64,000 nt of DNA from Impatiens glandulifera (GCF_907164915.1 NC_061869.1:43521771-43585770); one strand, 5' to 3'. Counted from the stretch's first letter, positions 45,370 to 57,367 are shown. Program-made: numbers and translations. The notes: generated from the letters alone by a model not told the origin.

Positions 45370-46689
45370 TTTTCATCTTTTTTTAAATAACGATTGAAAT
45401 TGACCAAATCGAATAAACTTTAATTCAACACTCATTTTTAATGTTTTTATGAAAAAACACAAAATAAAATTGTAAAAATAAATGATTTAAAAAACACATT
45501 AATTTCGAACTATTTTTTTTGATATTTTATATTTATATATAAACAACATATAAAATATCTTAAAATGGATTAAGTTGAAGAATTTAAAACATTAAAAAAA
45601 ATAGATGCGTGAAATGTAGGATTTAAAAAAAACACATTAATTTCGAATATTTTAATTGATTTTTAATCGCGTAAAAACAAACGATTTAAAAAAAAACACA
45701 TGTTAATATTGATTATTTATTTAATTTTTTGATATTTTTATATAAAAAATATAAAAAATATCGTAAAAAAAATATCAATTCAAAGATTTTTTTAATGTTT
45801 TTATAAAACAAAATCAAAAAACGATGGCATGAAAACGTAAGATTTAAAAAAACATGTTTATTTTGAATTTTCTAATTGATTTTTGATGTTTTAATGAAAA
45901 ATCATACAAAAATAACATAAAAACAAATCATTTTGAAGAAACTGTGGTTGTGTAAATTGTCTTCGGCCGTTTAAAACATGTCTATTTAGAATTTTGTAAA
46001 AAAATCATTTTTTTTAATATACAAAATATCTTTAAAATGGATCAATTTTAAGAATTTCTAACGTTTTTATATAAAAAAATAGATGCGTGAAAATGTATGA
46101 TTTACAAAAAAAAAAACACTCACATTAATATCAAATATTTTAATTTTTTATTAAAAAATTCAAAAGAAATAGAGTAAAAATGGACGGTTTTAAAAAATAA
46201 ACGTTAATTTCGATTATTTAGATATTTTTTGATGTTTTTATATAAAAAAACATACAAAATATCATGAAAAATGATTAATTCGTAGATTATTTTAATGTTT
46301 TTATGAAAAAGAATACACAAAATAAAATCATAAAAACAAACCATTTTAAAAAGAGGTTAATTTAGAATTATTTATTTGATGTTTTGTTATAAAAAAACAT
46401 ACAAAATATTGTGAAAATGATCGATTCCAAGTGTTTTTTTAATGAATTTAAGAAAAAAAATCAAAAAACGAAAACATGAAAACGTACGATTTAAAAAAAA
46501 CACATTAATTTCGAACATTAAAATTGATTTTTGATGTTTAAATGAAAAAATATACAAAAATAGCGTAAAAACATACCAATTTGAAAAAACTGTGGTCGTA
46601 AACGATTGAAGTCATCTATTTAGAATTTTGTAAAAAATAATTTTTTTTAATTATGATGTATCAAATAAATAAATTGTTCATCATATAAC

Positions 46690-46808
46690 GGGTGCGATCA
46701 TATCAACACTAATGCACTGGATCTCATCATAACTCCGCAGTTAAGCGTGGTAAGGCGAGAGTACTACAAGAATGAGTGACCCATTGGGAAGACTTCATGT
46801 CGCACTCC
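46690..46808 (+). pseudogene. 5S rRNA pseudogene
   Basis: Full length, GGGTGCGATCATATCAACAC to TGTCGCACTCC. GCAGTTAAGCGTGGTAAGGC and GAATGAGTGACCC show promoter-box damage. Confidence 0.87.
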
Positions 46809-47344
46809 TTTATATATTTTTCTAACTAAGGAAGAAACGGAACAAATCAAATAAACATTAATGTAACACTCATTAATAATGTTTATATATAAAACAACAT
46901 ACAAAATATCTTTAAAATAGATCAATTTTGAAGATTTTAAAACGTTTTTAGAAAAAAACAAAAATAAATGCGTGAAAATGTACGATTTAAAAACACGTTA
47001 ATCTCGAATATTTTTATTAACTTTTTTGTTTTTATATAAAAAACATAAAAAATATTGTGAAATGGGATCAATTCGAAGATTTGTTTTAATGTTTTAATGA
47101 AAAAAAATTAAAAAACGATAGCGTGAAAACATATAATTTATAAAACACGTTAATTTCGAAAATTCTAATTAATTTTTGATGATTTAATGAAAATCATACA
47201 AATATAGCATGAAAACTAATCAATTTAAAGAAACTGAGGTCGTAGACGGTCTTCGGTCGTTTCAACTCGTCTGTTTGGAATTTTGTAAAAAATCATTTTT
47301 GTTAATTATGATGTATCAAATGAATAAATTGTTTATCATATAAC

Positions 47345-47461
47345 GTGTGCGATCATAGGAACACTAATGCATCGGATTCCATCTGAACTACCTAGTTAAA
47401 CGTGTTGGGGAGAGAGTAGTACTATAATGGGTGACCCCTAGGATGTCATAGTGTCGCACTA
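47345..47461 (+). pseudogene. 5S rRNA pseudogene
   Basis: Full length, GTGTGCGATCATAGGAAC start. The A box reads AGTTAAACGTGTTGG and the C box ATAATGGGTGACCCC. Confidence 0.85.
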
Positions 47462-47778
47462 ATTTTTATATTTTTTAAAAATAACGATTAAAATGGACTA
47501 AATCGAATGGACATTAATGTGATACTCACTTTTAATATTTTAATGAAAAAAATGGTAATAACAAGTGATTTTAAAAACACATGTTCATTTGGATTATTTA
47601 TTTGATTTTTGATGTTTAAATGAAAAATCATACAAAAATAGCATAAAAACGGATCAATTTTAAGAAACCATGGTGGTAAATGACTTCGGCCGTTGAAAAC
47701 TCGTCTATTTAGAATTTCGTAAAACAATTTTTTTTTTTATTATGATATATCAAATGAATAAATTGTTTATCATATAAC

Positions 47779-47864
47779 ATGTGCGATCATGCCGCAACTA
47801 AGCGTGTTTGGGCAAGAGTAGTACTTGGATGAGTGACCTCCTAAGAAGTCCTCATATCACACTC
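47779..47864 (+). pseudogene. 5S rRNA pseudogene, internal deletion
   Basis: ATGTGCGATCATGCC is joined to GCAACTAAGCGTGTTTGGGC. About 33 bases between are deleted, while A and C boxes remain in altered form. Confidence 0.82.
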
Positions 47865-48580
47865 TTTTTTATATTTTTTTAAATAACGATTAAAAAGGAC
47901 CCACTTGAATAAACGTTAATGTAACACTCATTTTAATGTTTATATAAAAAAACTAAATAAAATCTTATATACAAACGATTTGAAAAAGACATTAATTTCA
48001 AATATTTATTTAATTTTATTGATTTTATATAAAAATCAACATACAAAATACCTTAAAACGGATCAATTTGAATATTTTAAAACGTTTTTATAAAAAAAAC
48101 AAAAAATAGATGTGTGGAAATATACGATTTAAAAAAAAACACACGTGAATTTCGAATATTTTAATCGAGTTTTAATGTTTTTTTGAAAAAAAAACAAAAC
48201 AAAAAGTAAATAGAACGATTTTTAACAATACATGTTAATTTAGATTATTAATTTGATTTTTGATGTTTTTATATAAAAAAATATAAAATATCGTGAAAAA
48301 TGATATATTCGAAGATTTTTTAATTTTTTTTTATGAAAAATCAAAAAACGATAGCATGAAAACGTACGATTTTAAAAATCATGTTAATTTCGAACATTCA
48401 AATTATATTTTGATGTTTTCATGAAAAATCATACAAATATAGCGTGAAAACTAATCGATTTGATGAAACTGTGGTCGTAAACGGTCTACGGTTGTTTAAA
48501 ACTCGTCTCTTTAGAGTTTCATAAAATAATTTTTTTTTTAATTATGATGTATCAAATGAATAAATTATTCATAATATAAC

Positions 48581-48699
48581 GTGCGTGATCATACCAGCAC
48601 TAGTGTACCGGAACCCATAAGAACTCCATTCTTAAGTGTTTTTGGGCAAGAGTTGTACTAGGATAGGTGACCCCCTTGGAAGTTCTCGTGTCGCACTCC
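48581..48699 (+). pseudogene. 5S rRNA pseudogene
   Basis: Full length, GTGCGTGATCATACCAGCAC to TGTCGCACTCC. The A box is destroyed (TTCTTAAGTGTTTTTGG). It pairs with the copy at 60327, which shares CCATTGTTAAG-type changes, so both descend from one variant. Confidence 0.85.
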
Positions 48700-49782
48700 T
48701 TTTTATATTTTTTAAATAATGATTAAATGGACCAAATCGAATAAATGTTAATGTAACACTCATTTTTAATGTCTTTATTCAAAAAATATAAAATAAAAAG
48801 CGTAAAAACGAACGATTTAAAAAAACATTAATTTAAAATTATTTATTTGATTTTTGATGTTTTTTATATAACAATATACAAAATGTTTTAAAAACAAAAC
48901 CATTTGAAGATTTTAAAACGTTATTATAAAAAAACAAAAAATAGATGCGTGAAAATGTACTATTTAAAAAAATACACACATTAATTTCGAATATTTTAAT
49001 TGATTTTTATGTTTTATGAAACAACAGAAAAGAAATAGCATAAAAACGGACGATGATTAAAAACTTATGTTAATTTTGATTATTTATTTGGTTTTTGATG
49101 TTTTTATATAATAAAACATACAAAATATCATGAAATATGATTAATTAGAAGATTTTTTTTTATGTTTTTATTAAAGAAATAAAACAATAGCGTGAAAACA
49201 TACAATTTTAAAACCATATTAATTTCTAAAATTCTAATTGATTTTTGATGTTTTAATGAAAAATCATACAAATATAGTGTGAAAATGGTTCAATTTGAAG
49301 AAATTGTGGTCATAAACAGTCTTCGGCCATTTAAAACTCGTCTATATAAAATATCGTTAAAAAATATTTTTTTTAAATAATATTCATGGGATCGGCTTAA
49401 TCAATAGAGACGGAGGAAAGAAATCAGTTTGAAAGAAATCTTTTTAGTGATTTAATTCACTTTCTATTCTACGCAAACCCTTGTAAACACTAGAAATAGA
49501 ATCAAGTGCGGAAATGTTTTCTTAGGTTTGAAGCTTAAGATGAAAATGAGAAGATGACAAAAAGGAACAACACAATAGTTTGTTTATAGATGTTCGGAGC
49601 AAACTCTCCTACCTCACCCCTTCTTCCAACCACCAGAAGGATTCACTATAATATGATTCGAATCAAATACAGTTTGCACACACTTAGCTCGTTGTTGAAC
49701 AGAACACACTCTGTTCAACCTACAAGATGAAGAATATCACTCAGCTAAAGGATGCTTTGATTCTAACTCTCTCTTGATTTCT

Positions 49783-49976
49783 CAGTGATTTCGGTAAGCA
49801 AGATGATCGACTGATATCTCTCTCTGCAATTCCGGCAGTTCGTCCATTGTCCTTAGGAATCTTTTAATATGAACAGGTACAGTGATTTCGGTAAGCAAGA
49901 TGATCGACTGATATCTCTCTCTGCAATTCCGGCAGTTCGTCCATTGTCCTTAGGAATCTTTTAATATGAACAGGTA
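49783..49976. repeat. Perfect 97 bp tandem duplication
   Basis: 49783-49879 and 49880-49976 look identical base for base. The segment begins CAGTGATTTCGGTAAG and ends GAACAGGTA. It spans the LTR TATA-like region, so promoter elements are doubled. Confidence 0.9.
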
Positions 49977-50329
49977 CCAACGGTCGAATCTTTAGAATGA
50001 TACGTGGCACTCTTATATTGGAACGCCTCCATAGTACACAGCAGACTCTGAATACAAGGATCGTGGCCGTACACAACAAGTAGTGCGCCGAATATTCTTT
50101 AGAGATTTACCTGCAAAACAAGTAGTGGGAAGAATATTCGCTTACGTGTCATTTGTTGATTGGTTGCATCGGGCTGTCGTAATGATCTTCATCAGAAAGT
50201 GGAGCAGGAGTAGCGTACAGCTGTAGCACGTGGGTAGGCGGGTGCTAGATTCAAGCAACTGCTTAAGCAAAGAATTAGAAGTATTTCAATTAAATGACCT
50301 CGTCTAATGAAATCAAACGTCCCTGTCTA

Positions 50330-50760
50330 ATAACATAATCCATTAGACCACCTGGTCTAACGGGTTTAGACTTGCGTCTAATTACAATCACTTCAGACTA
50401 ATCTGAAGGAGTTAGACTGCACGTCTAACTTTCACAAGTTAGACTACATGTCTAACTTTCACCTTTCTATTAGATTGCACGTCTAATTCCGTTCCACTTA
50501 AGACTAGTCTGAAGGAGTTAGACTGCACGTCTAACTTTCACAATCCATTAGACTACACGTCTAACTCTGCTAAGTTAGACTGCACGTCTAATTCTGAATC
50601 CATTAGACTGCACGTCTAATTACGGATTCATTAGACTGCACGTCTAACTCCACAAGTTAGACTGCATGTCTAAATACTTCAGTTAAACTACACGTCTAAC
50701 ACCGCTTAATTAGACTGTACGTCTAATTTCGCTAGGTAGACTGCACGTTAACTTTGTGCA
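50330..50760 (-). repeat. Palindromic TTAGAC array in E6 3' LTR
   Basis: About 14 copies of GTTAGACTGCACGTCTAAC-type palindromes with varied 6-20 base spacers, including ATTAGAC/GTCTAAT and TTCAGACTAATCTGAAGG forms. Confidence 0.9.
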
Positions 50761-50931
50761 TCTAATGCCAAATCGGTCTAATGAACCTCATTAGAATCAA
50801 GTCTAATGAAATTTTTTTCAATACACCTACATCAAAAACAATTAGACGCATATATAATCCATTCATCATCAAAATTCCAATAGTCAAACTATTTCAACAC
50901 ATTGTCAAAATAATTTGACCCAACAATTTCC

Positions 50932-50946
50932 CCTTTTTTGATGATG
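50932..50946 (-). promoter_or_regulatory. Polypurine tract of E6
   Basis: The minus strand reads AAAAAAGGGGAAAT immediately before the LTR start TGTTGGGTC. It primes plus-strand synthesis and fixes the LTR boundary. Confidence 0.85.
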
Positions 50947-51120
50947 AGATTGAAACTCTGCATAGATAACAAATTAAGCATTCATCATATAAATGCAGGG
51001 TAATACTTGTTCATCCATCACACATAACCACTTTCAAAAACCAATATTCAAAAACATAGTCAAAGAAACATAGTTTAAAACAAAGTAAGAGAAAGGAGAA
51101 TATTGTTCTTCCCTTTTCAC

Positions 51121-54100
51121 TCAAGGATCGATGGGGAATTGAGTTCCTTCATAACTCATCCCTTCACCAGTTAGCAGGTTTTGGAACGAAGGAAGTGCAC
51201 GACCACCGCGAACGCTTCCACTGGATCTCCCACCACGATCACCGCCACTAGTGCGACCTCCTCGATCACTACCAGATTGCACACCACGACCACCACTACT
51301 GCTTCGGCCTCCGCGATCACCACCGCTTCGACTTCCTCCTCTTTTGGTTGGCCTTGGATTTTCATCGTTAGTTGGAGCACGCTTAGATATGGTACCGGTT
51401 GATACACTGTCACCTCTTCTACTGGGCTCACCTTGAGTGATACGATTTTGTTCTCTTTCAGCAACAACTTTCGCATTTTCTTTCTCTTGAAACTTTCTTG
51501 CAATGGAGTCGGCATACTCCAACCTTTCACCTTATGTTCTTCTCAAGCTTCCTTGAATTTCAATGAGCCGATTCTTGTAAAATTCCATTGATTTCATGAC
51601 CTCACGATGATTATCAAGATTTATTTGTCTTTCAAGACTCATCATTTCAGATTGACGACTGAAGAGCTGCTGGTCAAATTTAGAGAATTTTGAATTTGAG
51701 ACATGAGTCTCATACGTATTCTTCTTCAGTGTATTATCCAATTCTTTAAGGATTTTGACACATTCAACAACTTATTTTATGTCCTCTTTCTGGGTCTTCA
51801 AAATATTTACTACATGTGATCCCATAGCCATCTCATTCGTCTGAAGAGAGGAAAGAAGAGAAGTCATAGATTTCAGAAGCTTGGTACCATCTACAGAGGA
51901 TCCTTCATTGGATGAATCATCTTGTGATTCTGCTGCCATGCTCTGAATTGGATTAGCTTCGGTATGAATCTACAAGGATTGCTCGGGTTCACCCTTCTCA
52001 GACTCATTTCCAATTTTATTTCGCTCTTCTTCTTCCAGCTCCCTTTCGACTCTCTAAAATCTTTCATATAGATTTCCCTTGCTGTGGAGAGGCTTGGCAT
52101 TTCTAGCATTTTGATCTTGTTCCCCCTCAGATGAGGAACTCTCTTCTTCGGCATCTTTGTCTTTTGAGGGTTCCCCCTCAGATCTGGTAATCCCTGGCTG
52201 ACTAGCTTCAGCCTCATTTTCATGAGCTTCCTCTATTCTGACAATAGGGGATATCACAACTTCTTCTTCATTTGGAGTTTGAACAATCTCCACAACAACT
52301 TCATTCTCTTGAGTTACAAGAGCTTGGACCAGCTCTTCAACAACAACTTCTTCTTGATTTACAAGAGCTTGTTCTGGCTCTTGAATTATCTCTTCTTCTT
52401 CTTCCTCTAGAGATGGATTCTCTTGAATGGGTTCCTTATTTAGCTCGACAACGGGTTGAGTCATTAAACGTCTTTCTTCTGTAGAAAAGTTTCCAAATTC
52501 TATCAGAAGAGAAGCAACTTGCTCATATGTATCAACATTATCAGCAGAGACATCCATTGGTTCATCTTCATCAGAGAAAATACCAAAATAGCTAACTCCT
52601 GAGCAGTTAGCTCCATCAACATATCTCGTGACTACAGAGAGATAGTCAGCCATAATCTCGTCTAGCCTTTTTAAGACTTTTACTTCCACTTCAACACCTT
52701 TCTCAATAGGGTTGAAATTGGCTTTTTTGGCTTCAAGGATGGGAAATAAGGCTCTTCCTCTCAAACAAGCTTTGATGAGATCTTTCCTTTTCAGAGCTTC
52801 CGACACCTGCGGAGTTTTAGCCCATTTGAGAACCTTCTTCTCATCTGCTGCAAGCTTGCGCCATTGAGTACTTATTCCTGAACCCGTGATGACCCCATCA
52901 TACTAGATAGATAATCTGTTCTGGATCCAAGAATCAAAATTTTCCATCTTCTCAGTAGCAATAGCCTTGACTTCATTCATCATGAGGTCAACAATACATG
53001 TTGCCTCAGAAACATCTTCACTTTCTTCAATTACAATATTTTTCCCTTTTCCAACAACCTCAACAGGTTTTGGAGAAGGTCTTGGTTCACCGAAAACAAT
53101 TTCACACAACTGCCTTGTGGAACGCATCAATTCATAAGCAGATACAAGTTTCTTGAAGAGTCCAGGAGGAAGCTCTCCTCGAGTGACCTTCCCGGTTACT
53201 ATTGAGTCTTTCGAAATAGGGTTAGTGGAGGAAGACTCTCTAACAGAAGTAGAGGGTTCTATTTCAGCATCATCACCAGCAACAAGGGTAAGGACTTCAC
53301 TTTATTCTGGTTGAGAAAATTTTGTAGCACCAGCGACTACTTGATCAAGTTGTTGAACAGGAGACTTAGTCTTGTAATTATTCTCAACATTTGAACCAGC
53401 TGACTCAATAGCAGGCCCTTCAGCATATACCTTTTCAGGAATAAAAACAGATTTATCTTGTTCCATTATAGGAACATCAAACTTGGGCACATCGGCCAGA
53501 GATATAAAAGAAGTTACCTTTGATGAAGGCTTCATCGATTTAGACGCGCGGGGCGCCATTGACTTGTCACCTTTTGAGACAGATGACCTTGAAGATCTCC
53601 TCAACTTACTGGCAGTTGAAGACAGGGGAGACATGGGAAGGGTGGCAAGTTCAACTGGACCTTGCCTGATTTTGGAATCAACAGTTTCAGAATCCTTCTT
53701 TGAAGATCTCTTTCGGCTAGTGGAACTAGCCTCTGATTCGTTGACTGTCTTGGATCTTTTTGCTCCCGTTGACAGGATGAAAGAGGCTGGCTGTTTAGAT
53801 TGAATAATCGATTTTCCTCCTATCTGTTGACTAGAAGCACCCGAATGCGTTTCCTTAAGATTCTTCATTCTAACCAGAGTGTTGGCAACTGTGAACACAT
53901 TATACACCCTGTTTGAGTTGATAGGTTCAGGTTCGCCCAACGGAACCCCCAGATGCTCCAACAGACGGCTAAGTTGTGCAGCAAAGGTTATACTTTCTTT
54001 GTTCTCCTGGTTGATGGAGAAGCAGAGATTGTTGAATAATGTTGAGGCCCAGTTTACCTGGATCCCCTTTGAAATGGCACACATATAGTCAAATCGATCT

Positions 54101-54480
54101 TGACTATAGAGATTGAATGAACCATCCTTCCCCTGAAGCGCTTTTGCCACCACGTCATTTAGCAAAATAAACTGTGGTTTAAGGACTTTCTTACTTCCGT
54201 TTGAATGAATCGTCGATCCATCGGCAGATAAGACCTTCTTCATCTCTTTCCTAACTTCCGGTGATAGATCCTTGTTGAAGGTATGACCCTCCGACGGAAG
54301 TTCGGAGAACTCCGCGTACATGGCTTCATCGATAGATATTTCCATTCTATTTACAGTTGCAAAGATGAGATCGTCCACCATAGTTGCAGATTTAAAGAAC
54401 TCTCGAACTTCCTTCTCCTAAAAGATGAAAGAACCGCCAAGATATTTTCCGAGACCGGAATACTTGAGGGTTCTGAACAT
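51121..54480 (-). pseudogene. Accessory protein of E6, ~1,120 codons, one frame with seven premature stops
   Basis: Function unknown. From ATG 54480 to the stop before 51121 one reading frame is kept with no frameshift. It is broken only by stops at 54418, 53302, 52903, 52054, 51970, 51772 and 51532. Residues 1-190 align with the E4 protein (LPSEGH, LNDVVAKALQG, SQDRFDYMCAI, NWASTLFNN). A Ser/Lys-rich linker follows (about 53830-53500), then a further ordered part (53230-52500), an acidic Glu/Val-repeat stretch (52450-52200), heptad-rich segments likely to form a coiled coil (about 52050-51450), and an RGG/SGG-rich tail (51342-51199) of the kind that binds RNA. There is no signal peptide or membrane segment, which argues against an envelope role. 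Confidence 0.8.
51199..51342 (-). other. RGG-type tail of the E6 accessory protein
   Basis: About 48 residues with repeated DRGGR and SGG motifs. It is a low-complexity RNA-binding-type region, encoded by degenerate GGT/GGA/CGA repeats. The E4 copy ends before an equivalent tail. Confidence 0.75.
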
Positions 54481-54720
54481 ATCTACCACTTCCGGTTAAT
54501 CGAAAGTGTAGACTGATAGAAAATCCACCTGCAAATTATAATGACCCAACGTGATTCTCTTGTTCACAATTTACAATAGAAAACGAACAGACACAAGATT
54601 AACACAGTTTTTTGAGAGAGAAAGGCAAAGAAAATCTAGGGTTCTTAGAAGATTTGAGAGATAAAAATCTTTAAATCTCATTCAAAGATGTCCTTATATG
54701 GACCATGGGAAGTTATGCAG
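54481..54720 (-). promoter_or_regulatory. Putative promoter, leader and splice acceptor of the E6 accessory gene
   Basis: On the minus strand: CATATAAGG (54700-54692), a telo-box-like AACCCTAG 57 bases on (54643-54636), a CT-rich leader, then TTTGCAG (AG at 54530-54529) as 3' splice acceptor. After the acceptor the frame VDFLSVY leads into the ATG at 54480, mirroring VDFESVY in E4. Spacing and order match E4. Confidence 0.52.
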
Positions 54721-54799
54721 GATAACCGTCGTTTTTCCTAAGGATATGGCCCATCATTTAAAATTAGACGTCCTTTCCAAAGAATCATCATTATGATGA

Positions 54800-55560
54800 G
54801 GGTATATTAGTCATTCTCTTTTAACTTGAGAGACACGTATCTTCATGTTATTATGAAATGACTGTTTTAATGTTTGAGCGGGAAAATCAGATATCTTCTC
54901 ACGTGGACAGTTGTCCTTGATCAGTCTAAAAGGCACGTAGTTAGACGTTTTTCTTATTGCACCAATCTATAAAACTAAACGTCTATTAGACGTGTGGGTC
55001 TATTAGACGCATACGTCTAATTGCGTGTTGTAAAGAATACGTCTAATGTCTATTAGACGTGTACGTCTAATTCCACATAAACATCACGTGTAAGACGTGT
55101 GTTTGGTTAGACGTGAGCATCCTCTTGCTCATAACGTAGAAATGTCTAACGTCTATTAGACGTATACGTCTAACCGCGTTGGTTTTAAACCATGACATAT
55201 AGACTTAGATGTATAGATTGTGACCAAAAATACATCTAAGTACAGACCATTTCATTTAGACACCCTTGTCTAACAGACCGATTAAAGTCATTCATCTTGA
55301 GAGTATCTTTACTTTCAGAGTAATTTTTCCCTCTCATTTTGTACAATTACAAAAATGAATAACCAAATGTTTTGATATCCTTAGAACCAAGAGTATTTCA
55401 CTACAAAAACACATAAAAACATTTATTCTTCTGAAACGGTAGAGTAGCCATTGTTGATCCTCTGAATTGCATACTCAAAAGAGTATTCTCCATGCTTCCT
55501 TCCTGCAATCCTCCTACATCACCTACATAAAATACTATTTACAAACTTGGTACCCATATT
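54800..55560 (-). other. Post-pol region of E6 with TTAGACG repeats
   Basis: TTAGACG palindromes (ATTAGACGTGTACGTCTAAT-like, about 54955-55190) lie downstream of a purine tract GAGAGGGAAAAATT (about 55340-55328) that corresponds to the post-pol tract of E4. Conserved pieces shared with E4: GATCAAGGACAACTGTCC, CCCGCTCAAACA, GTCTCTCAA. A charged 25-codon open stretch near 55510-55430 of unknown origin follows gag. Confidence 0.6.
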
Positions 55561-55569
55561 CAATTGGGT

Positions 55570-57340
55570 CCTCGATCAATTAGTCTCTTAGGAATTCATA
55601 TTTGACATATTTTAATGGATTTCTCATGTTGCGTTGTGATTAGTGCGTATGATTTTGACTTAGCAGACGACTTTTTGCTAGCCACTGATCCGTTAAATTT
55701 TGAAGAAGACTTTCTTTTAAAACTCCTTGACTTTGAGTCAGGTTTTAGATTGCCAGACTTGCTAGCTGCTTCTAATTTGTTCTTCAGCCAGCTAACAGTC
55801 GGCGGAACATAAATAATTTCATTCTTAACAGTCACTTTTTCGTGAATAGGATCAGATTCACTATCAGTCAAACTCCCTTTAACAAAACTTAAGATTCTCA
55901 TTTGATGAGTTTGACTTTTTGCATGATAGGTTAGGGTCATTGCCATCAAATCCTAGACCGGATCTAGATCCAGCAGGTCTCAACATGCTGATCTGATATT
56001 TGACAGCTTCTCCGGACCTTGTCCATGCACTAACAACATAGTTTAACATCTTGTTTTCATTTGAAATTTTTTGAATCTGTTCTTTGAGCATCTAATTCTC
56101 AGATGAGATCTTTGTAACTTTCTTTTCAAAAACATTTGATTCAAGATTTTGAGATAAAACTGGTTGAGATACATCAGGTGAAGATTTAGTTTCATTTAAT
56201 GATTCTGCTAGCTTTCTGTACTCAATGACCATATCATTTAGTGCAGCTACCAGTTGCTCCCTTGAAAATCTTTCAGAAGAGAAGTCAAATACCTCAGTTT
56301 CCATGAAGCAAGCCACTTCTTCGTCATCACTATCACTGGATGAGAAGTAGGAGTCATGGATGCTTCTTCAGTTCTTCTTATCACCTGCAATAAGAGCCTT
56401 CAACTCTTTTCCATCATCCTTCGTATCTTCACGTTTTGGCTTCCGGCATTCCGATTGATAATAACCTAAAATACCACAGTTAAAACACTTAACATTAGCC
56501 TTTAATTTCTTATTATCATTAGAATTTGAAGAGCTTGAGTTAGGGTTGCTCTTCTTCATGAAGTCGCCAAACTTCTTCACGAAGAGAGACATGGTGTCGC
56601 TACTCAGTTGTTGGGTCGCCATCTTCACATCAGTAGCTACAAGTGGCTCTTCAGCAGTCACCAGGGCTTTGGCAATGACAATGGATTAGGATTGATCTTC
56701 TTCAATCCTACAGTTCAGCTCGAACTCATAGGCCTTGAGATCAACAAACAGATCGAAGAGAGATCTTATTGATATCTTTGGACTCCCTCATAGCCATCGT
56801 CTTTATGTCTCATTCCCTTGGAAGAGCACGCATGACCTTGATAGCAAGCTCCCTGTTGCTATAGGTCTTTCCTAGTATGGATAGGGATGAAACAATCTTG
56901 CTGAATCTGGTGTTGAACTCGTTCATTATTTCACCAGGACGCATCTTGAAACTGTCAAACTGTTGGGTGGCAACCATGATCTTGTTTTCCTTGGTTTCTT
57001 CGTTGCCTTCACACAGTTGGGTGAGTCTGTCCCTGACCTCTTTAGCAGTATCACACTCGATAATGTAGTTGAACATGCTGTCATCAAGAGATCTTTACAG
57101 AACATCAAGAGCCATATTGTTGAAGTTGTTCTGTCTTATCTCTTCACTGGTCTAGTTAGTTTTCTCCTTATCAATCTTGATAGGACCCTCTATGATGACA
57201 CTCCACATATCGTCATGAAGAGAGGAGAGATGAGCACGAACTCTCTTCTTCCACACGATGTAGTTCTCTTAGAAGAAAGTTGGAATAGCGGTTGCACTGG
57301 CATCTTTGGTTAAGGTTGTCATTTTTCAGGAAAGTCTTGA
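55570..57340 (-). pseudogene. Gag pseudogene of E6
   Basis: UBN2 core with MFNYIIECDTAKEVRDRL and FDSFKMRPGE (57076-56810). SDTMSLFVKKFGDFMKKS precedes the knuckle CFNCGILGYYQSEC (about 56490-56450), whose His is replaced by Tyr. An acidic patch follows, a coiled-coil-like stretch (56316-56092), SAWTRSGEAVKYQ and RSGLGFDGND (about 56030-55930), then a Ser/Lys-rich end (55820-55630). At least two frame changes occur (near 56700 and 55900). Confidence 0.85.
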
Positions 57341-57353
57341 GAATAGAAACAAA

Positions 57354-57365
57354 GCTCTGATACCA
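57354..57365 (-). promoter_or_regulatory. Primer binding site of E6
   Basis: The minus strand is TGGTATCAGAGC, a perfect match to the usual plant initiator-Met tRNA site, two bases inside the LTR. Confidence 0.92.
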
Positions 57366-57367
57366 AT

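Larger units (their letters stand above)
44142..49383 (+). repeat. 5S rDNA array, plus orientation, segment 2
   Basis: Seven or more spacer units carry four full-length pseudogenes (44682, 46690, 47345, 48581) and two internally deleted ones (45297, 47779). At about 45985-46030 the spacer before a gene is joined straight to mid-spacer of the next unit with the gene missing. Unit length varies from about 430 to 1,400 bp. Confidence 0.87.
49384..50931 (-). repeat. 3' LTR of E6 (1,548 bp)
   Basis: Plus coordinates: TCATGGGATCGG (decayed TGATAGGATCGG) to GACCCAACA. It holds the reversed U5 motif (about 49607-49625), a perfect 97 bp tandem duplication and TTAGAC palindromes (50330-50760). The outer end joins the polypurine tract. 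Confidence 0.85.

Noticed and set aside
51171..51530. Overlapping frames around 51.2-51.5 kb and 52.2-52.5 kb, some fairly long
   Set aside because: They are out of frame with the accessory gene and arise from its RGG and Glu-rich low-complexity codons.
51121..54480. Envelope-like protein assignment for the accessory gene
   Set aside because: No signal peptide, fusion peptide or membrane segment is visible; the protein is hydrophilic with a coiled-coil-like part and an RGG tail.
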